10,681 nucleotides of DNA from an uncultured Robinsoniella sp. (lineage in GTDB: Bacteria > Bacillota > Clostridia > Lachnospirales > Lachnospiraceae): assembly GCA_900540475.1 (NCBI GenBank), contig UQGG01000103.1, positions 1-10,681 on the forward strand, written 5' to 3'. Position numbers and translations under genes: made by a program. The notes under the pieces are model-generated. The model was not told where the DNA came from. It made no database searches and saw nothing but the letters and a program-made list of their open reading frames with translations. Shown here piece by piece: positions 6,192 to 10,681 of this stretch. Numbering within the stretch: the first letter of the stretch is position 1; every line of letters starts with the position of its first letter.

Positions 6192-7241
6192 TTATTCGCC
6201 ACGGAACGTGCGGACGATTTCAATCATATTCAGGTAACCCTCTGTAGGTACGTAATCCGGAATGGAATTTCCTGTTCCCGCTGCGATTCCTCCATGCCCT
6301 TTACACTGCTTAAGAATATCTGTGATATACGCTCTCATCTCTTCTTTGGAAGCATGACAGATCATGTCCACATCAAATCCTCCGAAATTCCCTATCCTGT
6401 TTCCGTAACGTTTCACCCATTCAGGGAATACGGCGATCTGGTCTTCATTTGAATGCTTAGCATCGATTCCGATTTTATCAATTAAATCATCCATAACGGA
6501 AAAAATACTACCGCAGGAATGTAATAGGAACGGCTTATCGTATGCATGCACCAGATCTACAATGGGCTTATAGCGTGGCAGAATTAAAGTTTTAATATCC
6601 TCTGCGGATAATAAGGTATTGCTCTTATATCCCAGATCATCTCCAAAACGAAGCACACAATAAATATCTCCGAATTCTTGCATAAAGCGCGTCCAGATCT
6701 TATAATTTGTCTCTCCCACTTTACGGAACAGATCCTGATAAAGTTCCTCATCATCAGCCGCTATATAGCACAGTTCCTGAAAACCGGTCACCTCCTGGAC
6801 GCATTCGAATATCCCGTTACCCACTCCGCCAATTGCTTTCATTCCTTCGGGCATGCATTTTCTTAATGCCTGAAAATACCTGCTGTTTTTCTTAAAGTAA
6901 GTTTCCGGTATCTCATCCCAGGGATAGTGGTCAAAGTCATCCCGGTCCTTTATAATCGGATCAACCCGGCTGTCTCCAAGGGCACCGCTTCCCGGCATCA
7001 CTTTGCCGATACATTCTTCAAAGGTTACTACATCATACCCCTGTTCTTTGAAAAATCCGCAGTATGTGGTAAAAAATTCTTCTATATCCCTGTCATCCCC
7101 GTTATAGAGGCTCTCCATGTCTTTTCCCATGATTTCCCCTATTTTTTTATAGGAGACATTGTGTTCATATAAGGGCAGCCTTGCCGCCTCCTGATTCCTG
7201 GCAGCCTGAACTACATAATGATAATTCGGTTCAAATTTCAT
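6192..7241 (-). CDS. Uroporphyrinogen-decarboxylase-family protein (possible corrinoid methyltransferase relative)
   Basis: A 349-residue TIM-barrel protein of the UROD superfamily. The ATG at 7241 is chosen because GGAAGGAG lies six bases upstream; the longer reading from 7283 has no such signal. The family's late blocks are clear: DKPFLLHSCGSIFSVMDDLI (235-254), IGIDAKHSNED (257-267), IGNFGGFDVDMI (283-294) and AAGTGNSIPDYVPTEGYLNM (320-339). His241 and Cys243 form the HxC motif that binds zinc in MtaA/MtbA-type methylcobamide methyltransferases, but at the usual third-ligand position (a Cys in a PGC-type loop) this protein has GTGNS. True haem-pathway HemE is unlikely given this divergence and context. 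No corrinoid-binding protein is next to it, so the substrate cannot be named. A rubrerythrin-like gene follows, and an AraC regulator is divergently encoded upstream. Confidence 0.8.
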   Translation of the reverse strand: MKFEPNYHYVVQAARNQEAARLPLYEHNVSYKKIGEIMGKDMESLYNGDDRDIEEFFTTYCGFFKEQGYDVVTFEECIGKVMPGSGALGDSRVDPIIKDRDDFDHYPWDEIPETYFKKNSRYFQALRKCMPEGMKAIGGVGNGIFECVQEVTGFQELCYIAADDEELYQDLFRKVGETNYKIWTRFMQEFGDIYCVLRFGDDLGYKSNTLLSAEDIKTLILPRYKPIVDLVHAYDKPFLLHSCGSIFSVMDDLIDKIGIDAKHSNEDQIAVFPEWVKRYGNRIGNFGGFDVDMICHASKEEMRAYITDILKQCKGHGGIAAGTGNSIPDYVPTEGYLNMIEIVRTFRGE

Positions 7242-7374
7242 GTGTTTCTCCTTCCTACTTTTAATTGGACTCATTCTTCCCATTTAGTCTATAAAGATTA
7301 AATTTACAATCAAAAACGCAGTGAAAAATGTTCTCTGACAACTGTGCGTTACATGTTGTGAATAATATTCTCCA

Positions 7375-7500
7375 GTCAAAAACCCCGCCGCAAGCAACGA
7401 GGCATCAAATTTGTAACGCTGCGAGCAGCGGGGTATTTGACCCTCGCGGCAGTCGCCAATTGGACGCGCCAGCGTGTCCGTTTGGCTCGTTGCTCGCGGG
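7375..7500. repeat. GC-rich multi-palindrome element, dispersed repeat or structured leader
   Basis: This occupies part of the 449-base gap between the decarboxylase-family gene and the AraC gene. It is about 62% GC (75 of 120 bases in 7381-7500) in strongly AT-rich surroundings. Four inverted repeats are visible. GTCAAAAACCCCGC (7375-7388) opposes GCGGGGTATTTGAC (7428-7441), 13 of 14. CCGCAAGCAACGAG (7388-7401) opposes CTCGTTGCTCGCGG (7486-7499), 13 of 14. CGCTGC opposes GCAGCG (7417-7430). GGACGCG opposes CGTGTCC (7462-7479), extended by GCCAA with TTGGC. The first two share position 7388 and interleave, so they compete. On the minus strand the first ends in GCGGGGTTTTTGAC, terminator-like. 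It may be an intergenic repeat or an attenuator-like leader of the decarboxylase-family gene. The remaining 7242-7374 holds no clear promoter. Confidence 0.6.
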
Positions 7501-7594
7501 AATAAAGAGTTCTTATCATGCACTTATTTAGCTTCCAAATAATCCTTCACTATACAACATGCATAATTTATCATCCTATTTATTAATTACATTA

Positions 7595-7623
7595 TTGACT
7601 TTTTACAATATCCATTATATGAT
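7595..7623 (+). promoter_or_regulatory. Sigma-A-type promoter of the AraC regulator
   Basis: TTGACT (7595-7600), a 17-base spacer and TATGAT (7618-7623): five of six matches in each box. The predicted start is near 7630, giving a leader of about 60 bases before the ATG. It lies in an AT-rich stretch (7501-7690) with nothing else recognisable. Confidence 0.75.
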
Positions 7624-7690
7624 TATTAAAAAAATAATGCAATCAGTTACATACACTGTACAAAATTAAAGATTCTAAAGGAGAAGATCC

Positions 7691-8590
7691 ATGTGGGAAC
7701 CTACCAACTGGAGAGATGGATATTTCAAATCCGATGTACGCACTGTTTTGGCAGAGGAACAGCTTCAGATACCCGGGCTTCGGATTCTCGCCAAACACAC
7801 TTTAAGAAATGCCATTCCCCCGCTTAACTGGCATTACCACGAAAATGCTTTTGAAATAACCATGTGTACAAAAGGCGCGCTTTCCTTTTCCAGCACTTCC
7901 TCCAACTACAAAATTTCCGGGGGCGACGTATTTATTACCACCCCCAATGAGATTCACAGTACGGATGAAGTTCCGCTGTCTCTGGGGGAAGTATATTGGT
8001 TTCAGTTGGAAACAAATGATCCGTCTCGATTTTTATTTTTGGATACAGCAGCTGCCAAAGTACTGATCGCCGGCCTTAACGGGATAGCCTCCCACGTTGT
8101 AAAAATAAATGCCAAGGAATCGGAATACCTGATACAAGCTTTTCATTTTGCCCGGACGGAAGCAAATCCCTATGTGGTGGCAAGTTTCATCAACCTGTTT
8201 TTGCATATTCTGATACTTTCCTCAAATAAAACAAAATTTCAGCTGACACCGGACATCGGAAAGTCTTTAAATTATATTATGGACCATCTAACCCTCGAGC
8301 TTTCCCTGGATGAGCTGGCAGCACAATGTCTGCTCTCCACCTCACAATACAAACAGAAATTCAAAAAACAAGTGGGCATCTCTCCCAGGAATTTTATTAA
8401 CCAGCAGAAAATCGAACTTGCCAAGTCCATGCTGCTGGAAGGGAAATCGATCACAGAAACCGCCATGGGTCTTGGGTTTAACACCAGCAGCTATTTTGCT
8501 ACCGTCTTTAAACGTTATACATTTTATGCACCCACGGAGTTTTTAATAAATCAAAAGGATAAAGAAGAAAGGAGCAATCTATGGGAATGA
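7691..8590 (+). CDS. AraC-family transcriptional regulator with cupin sensor domain
   Basis: A 299-residue AraC-family regulator. Residues about 30-110 form an N-terminal cupin-like ligand-binding domain, with NWHYHENAFEITMCTKGALS carrying the family's His pair (48, 50) and the GGDVFITTPNEIHS strand pair (77-90). The C-terminus has two helix-turn-helix units: SLDELAAQCLLSTSQYKQKF (205-224) and SITETAMGLGFNTSSYFATV (253-272) followed by F-K-R and an APTEF block in place of the common TPxxYR. AAAGGAG (7677-7683) lies seven bases before the ATG. It has a strong promoter and is divergent from the decarboxylase-family gene, so regulation of that gene is a reasonable inference. The ligand is unknown. 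Unlike the 532-residue regulator above, it has no receiver domain, so it should respond to a small molecule rather than phosphorylation. Confidence 0.9.
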   Translation: MWEPTNWRDGYFKSDVRTVLAEEQLQIPGLRILAKHTLRNAIPPLNWHYHENAFEITMCTKGALSFSSTSSNYKISGGDVFITTPNEIHSTDEVPLSLGEVYWFQLETNDPSRFLFLDTAAAKVLIAGLNGIASHVVKINAKESEYLIQAFHFARTEANPYVVASFINLFLHILILSSNKTKFQLTPDIGKSLNYIMDHLTLELSLDELAAQCLLSTSQYKQKFKKQVGISPRNFINQQKIELAKSMLLEGKSITETAMGLGFNTSSYFATVFKRYTFYAPTEFLINQKDKEERSNLWE

Positions 8591-8604
8591 GAATGTGTGC
8601 ATAG
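8581..8604 (+). other. Seven-codon ORF with strong ribosome binding site, gene remnant or leader peptide
   Basis: AAAGGAG (8568-8574) lies six bases before an ATG at 8581 that overlaps the end of the AraC gene in another frame. The reading MGMRMCA stops at 8604, where the first long inverted repeat begins. The signal is as good as that of real genes here. It may be the surviving start of a gene once translated after the AraC regulator and then lost, or a short leader peptide. Expression is not shown. Confidence 0.35.
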
Positions 8605-8667
8605 CAAAGGCTATTGCACGTAGCAGACAGCATTTATCACATATACGTGAGTAATTATAGCCTTTGC
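8604..8667. repeat. Long inverted repeat, nested hairpin
   Basis: GCAAAGGCTAT (8604-8614) and ATAGCCTTTGC (8657-8667) are perfect 11-base inverted arms. Inside, CACGTA (8617-8622) and TACGTG (8644-8649) form a second perfect stem. No T tract follows on either strand, so a simple terminator role is unlikely. The left arm can also fold on itself (ATAG, six bases, CTAT). Confidence 0.6.
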
Positions 8668-8726
8668 AGAGCCTGTTTGAAATTGCTTTCTGCCAGCTGA
8701 GGGGAATCTATTTTCAAACACGCTCT
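8668..8726. repeat. Second long inverted repeat, MITE-like or dispersed palindrome
   Basis: AGAGCCTGTTTGAAA (8668-8682) opposes TTTCAAACACGCTCT (8712-8726), 14 of 15 bases. It begins immediately after the previous inverted repeat. The interior (TTTCTGCCAGCTGAGGGGAA) can form a weak inner stem. There is no T tract and no obvious target duplication. The ends resemble short palindromes I associate with intergenic regions of Lachnospiraceae, but that recollection is unverified. Confidence 0.6.
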
Positions 8727-8759
8727 AATCCTAAAGAATTCTAATTTAGGAGGTGCAAA

Positions 8760-9029
8760 ATGAGCTATCAAAATTCTATTGACTTACTGCCAAAAGAGCT
8801 AATCGAAGAAATACAGAAATATATAGATGGAAAAGTGATTTATATACCGAAAAAACAGTCCAATAGAAAGCAGTGGGGTGAAAATACGGATACCAGACAA
8901 ATTCTGGCTGCCCGGAACGCCCAAATCTGCCAGGATTACCAAAACGGGGTCGATGTTCAGTCGTTATCCGGGAAATATTTTTTAGCCGTAAAAAGTATTC
9001 AGAGAATACTAAAACAGGTTGAAATTTAA
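8760..9029 (+). CDS. CD3324-family small protein, putative helix-turn-helix
   Basis: An 89-residue protein matching the clostridial CD3324 family (Mor-like helix-turn-helix) in layout: an N-terminal LPKELIEEIQKYIDGKVIYI segment (10-29), the basic IPKKQSNRKQWGENTDTRQ stretch (29-47), an RNAQICQDYQNG helix (52-63), and a probable DNA-binding helix-turn-helix at about 64-86 (VDVQSLSGKYFLAVKSIQRI). The usual length is close to this. AGGAGGTG (8748-8755) precedes the ATG. CCTAAA and TTTAGG (8730-8749) form a small inverted repeat overlapping the ribosome binding site. It has its own terminator and therefore appears to be a single-gene unit. I saw no clear promoter in the repeats just upstream. A transcription-factor role is inference from the fold; no target is known. 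Confidence 0.78.
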   Translation: MSYQNSIDLLPKELIEEIQKYIDGKVIYIPKKQSNRKQWGENTDTRQILAARNAQICQDYQNGVDVQSLSGKYFLAVKSIQRILKQVEI

Positions 9030-9043
9030 GTTGGATTTAAATG

Positions 9044-9084
9044 AAAATGTGCCGTGATTAGATTGCGGCACATTTTTGTTTTAA
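9044..9084 (+). terminator. Rho-independent terminator after the CD3324-like gene
   Basis: AAAATGTGCCG (9044-9054) and CGGCACATTTT (9066-9076) form a perfect 11-bp stem around an 11-base loop, followed by TTTTTGTTTT. It starts 15 bases after the stop codon. Confidence 0.92.
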
Positions 9085-9158
9085 GAAAGAACATGAGGTT
9101 TTATTACTTTCTTTATATTGATACAATAAACTTAACAAATAGAAAAGGGGGAATAACA

Positions 9159-9917
9159 ATGGCATATTTTAAATATGGAGAAAAGAATATTTACTATGAA
9201 GAAACAGGTACCGGTTTACCATTGGTTTTGCTACATGGGAACAGCGTGTCTTCAAAAATGTTTACCGGAATCATGGATCTGTACAAAGAAGATTTTAAAG
9301 TGATTCTGATCGATTTTCTGGGACATGGGAACTCAGACCGGTTGGATCAGTTTCCCAGTGACTTCTGGTATGACCAGGCTATGCAGGTAATACAGCTGAT
9401 CACACATAATCATTACGGCAGAGTAAACTTAATCGGTACAAGCGGCGGTGCATTGGCGGCGCTGAATGTGGCATTAGAGCGGAGTGATCTGGTTCATAAA
9501 GTAATAGCCGACAGCTTTGAAGGGGAACAGGCTGTCAGCTCCTGGGCCGGTACCATATCTGCCCAACGGGAAAAGACAAAAACGCTGGAACAGGTATGCA
9601 TGCTTTGGGAATACTGCCATGGGAAAGATTGGGAACGTGTTGTTGATCTGGATACAGACGTCGTAATCAGGCATGAGAAAACCATTAAAAATTTCTTTCA
9701 TAGAGATCTATCACAGCTTACTATTCCCGCCATGTTATCCGTCAGCCTGGAAGATGATGAATATATCGGGATAATGGATATTGAAAAAACTTATAAGGAA
9801 CTGATGAAGAAAATACCTAAGGGAATATTGCACTTATTTCCTTCCGGCGGACATCCCGCTATGTTAACAAATGCGAAGGAGTTTGCAGATTTAGCTAAAG
9901 ATTTTTTCAGAGATTAA
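9159..9917 (+). CDS. Alpha/beta hydrolase
   Basis: A 252-residue single-domain alpha/beta-fold hydrolase of ordinary length, with no signal peptide, so cytoplasmic. The ATG at 9159 is chosen because AAAAGGGGG (9143-9151) lies upstream; the in-frame codons back to 9054 run through the previous gene's terminator. The oxyanion loop is LVLLHGNSVS (22-31), followed by IDFLGHGNSD (51-60). The nucleophile elbow is GTSGG with Ser95, the acid is probably Asp199 or Asp200 in SLEDDEYI, and the base is His232 in PSGGHPAML, so the triad appears complete. The family covers esterases, lactonases and related enzymes, and no substrate can be assigned. It is flanked by terminators on both sides and is probably transcribed alone, with a weak candidate -10 (TACAAT) about 35 bases upstream. 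Confidence 0.9.
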   Translation: MAYFKYGEKNIYYEETGTGLPLVLLHGNSVSSKMFTGIMDLYKEDFKVILIDFLGHGNSDRLDQFPSDFWYDQAMQVIQLITHNHYGRVNLIGTSGGALAALNVALERSDLVHKVIADSFEGEQAVSSWAGTISAQREKTKTLEQVCMLWEYCHGKDWERVVDLDTDVVIRHEKTIKNFFHRDLSQLTIPAMLSVSLEDDEYIGIMDIEKTYKELMKKIPKGILHLFPSGGHPAMLTNAKEFADLAKDFFRD

Positions 9918-9983
9918 TGAATGCTCAATCTTTTCCCGTATCTGGGTAATATCAGATAGCTTTCGCTTATTTTAATGAAGTAA

Positions 9984-10018
9984 GGGGATTCACATTTTGT
10001 GAACCCCCCTGTTCTTTC
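9984..10018. terminator. Terminator between convergent genes
   Basis: GGGG, a bulged A and TTCACA (9984-9994) pair with TGTGAA and CCCC (9998-10007), followed by TGTTCTTTCC on the plus strand. It is about 65 bases after the hydrolase and lies between two convergent genes, so it may serve both, although neither tail is a clean T tract. A smaller hairpin (TATCTG/CAGATA, 9939-9958) lies nearer the hydrolase. Confidence 0.65.
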
Positions 10019-10053
10019 CTCATACTAAGGCTTAATCAATCTCGTCTGAAAAT

Positions 10054-10681
10054 CTATACAATTGACAATCCTGCACTTGCATATCCTACTACCGAATTCA
10101 CTAATGTTACTCCCGTAGCAGATGCAGAAAATACAAGCAGTAAACGTGTCTGTGCAGTCACTGCAATATTCAGTCCCGTTGTAATACCATTGCTGATATT
10201 ACCAATAGAGATAAGTCCGGTTAACGCCGGAGCCAGGGTCACGATTGCTCCCGGTATTGGGGAAAAGATATTATTCGGTGTAGTTGACTGGTACATCTGT
10301 GCCTGGATGGTAACTGTACTGCCTATCAGTGTAAGTGCCAGTGTGGTACTGAAATATGCACTTAATGCAGTAATTGTTCCGGCTCTTGGAACAGAAAATG
10401 CAAAGTTAGTCAACGTACCCGCTGCATTTGTTAAATCAATCGTTGCTCCTAATATTCCTACCGATGGTGCAGATGCTCCAAATCCGATCAGACTTGGAAT
10501 ACCCACCAGCCCGCCTGCAATGGTAGTCATTGTGATTGGGATTCCTGATGAAAATGGAATAATAGCTCCACCCCCATTCAATCCGGCTGCTCCTGTTGCT
10601 CCTGTTGCTCCAGTTGCTCCGGCTGCACCTGTGGCTCCCGTGGCTCCAGCTGCTCCGGCTGCTCCTGTGGCTCCCGTGGCT
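10054..10681 (-). CDS. Collagen-like spore-surface protein, BclB-type (partial)
   Basis: The last 208 residues of a larger protein whose start lies beyond the right edge. The visible N-terminal part (10582-10681) is an uninterrupted run of about ten Gly-Ala-Thr or Gly-Ala-Ala triplets. It passes into GLNGGGAIIPFSSGIP and then a hydrophobic, Thr/Ser/Gly-rich C-terminal domain of about 165 residues, with LVGIPSLIGFGASAP, NFAFSVPRAGTITALSAYFS and a closing VGYASAGLSIV. This matches the BclB C-terminal domain known from exosporium proteins of spore formers. Such proteins form collagen-like trimeric stalks on the spore surface, and Thr at the third triplet position is a common glycosylation site. 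The TTG at 10581 is an internal Leu codon, not a start. The C-terminal half has no Cys. Location on the spore is inference from the family. Confidence 0.85.
   Translation of the reverse strand, partial: ATGATGAAGAAGATGATGAAGATGATGATGAAGLNGGGAIIPFSSGIPITMTTIAGGLVGIPSLIGFGASAPSVGILGATIDLTNAAGTLTNFAFSVPRAGTITALSAYFSTTLALTLIGSTVTIQAQMYQSTTPNNIFSPIPGAIVTLAPALTGLISIGNISNGITTGLNIAVTAQTRLLLVFSASATGVTLVNSVVGYASAGLSIV
10582..10681 (-). repeat. Nine-base tandem repeats encoding Gly-X-Y triplets
   Basis: Near-identical GGAGCNACN and GGAGCNGCN units recur every nine bases and encode GAT or GAA triplets. They continue past the window end. Such tracts change length easily by slippage, in steps that keep the reading frame. 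Confidence 0.85.

Noticed and set aside
7242..7283. Longer N-terminus for the UROD-family protein
   Set aside because: No ribosome binding site before 7283; the site GGAAGGAG lies inside this extension, directly before the ATG at 7241.
7284..7523. A 79-codon minus-strand open frame across the GC-rich element
   Set aside because: It has no ribosome binding site, reads through several palindromes and has no recognisable domain; it is chance coding in the repeat.
8604..8726. Terminator of the AraC gene
   Set aside because: Neither inverted repeat is followed by a T tract on the plus strand, so intrinsic termination is not supported, although the hairpins might still slow transcription.
9054..9158. 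Longer N-terminus for the alpha/beta hydrolase
   Set aside because: The extension would be read from the terminator of the previous gene, while a good ribosome binding site precedes the ATG at 9159.
10582..10681. CRISPR or satellite array
   Set aside because: The nine-base periodicity is in frame and encodes Gly-X-Y triplets continuous with a recognisable C-terminal domain; there are no spacers.

Overview
The window looks like chromosomal DNA of a spore-forming, low-to-mid GC Firmicute, most likely a Lachnospiraceae-type clostridium. The evidence is a clostridial XylFII-LytS-YesN-like xylose sensing operon, a CD3324-family small protein, a BclB-type collagen-like spore-surface protein, strong AGGAGG-type ribosome binding sites and T-tailed hairpin terminators. 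The species cannot be named from the sequence alone.

Layout. Positions 1-5440 (minus strand) form a sugar-sensing block. Transcription runs from about 5550 leftwards through a membrane-anchored sugar-binding protein (XylFII-like), a LytS/YesM-type histidine kinase, a YesN-type AraC response regulator and a XylF-like binding lipoprotein. All four genes overlap their neighbours and end at a clear terminator at 226-258. Beyond it, a new promoter with an extended -10 and no good -35 drives a lipoprotein gene cut by the window edge, probably the binding protein of the ABC importer this system controls. The likely logic is that extracellular pentose binds the anchored binding protein, which activates the kinase; the kinase phosphorylates the regulator, and the regulator switches on the importer.

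Positions 5603-7241 (minus strand) hold a uroporphyrinogen-decarboxylase-family protein followed by a short rubrerythrin-like protein whose iron ligands look eroded, then a terminator. Upstream of these two genes lies a 449-base intergenic region. It contains a GC-rich (about 62%) multi-palindrome element at 7375-7500 and a strong plus-strand promoter for a divergent AraC-family regulator (7691-8590), a natural candidate regulator of the divergent pair.

Positions 8581-8759 are accessory-looking: a strong ribosome binding site opening a 7-codon reading frame that runs straight into two adjacent long inverted repeats. A CD3324-like gene with its own terminator follows, then a monocistronic alpha/beta hydrolase. 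The right edge is a convergent minus-strand gene encoding a GXY-repeat protein with a BclB-type C-terminal domain, cut by the window end. I saw no rRNA, tRNA, CRISPR array, transposase or phage gene.
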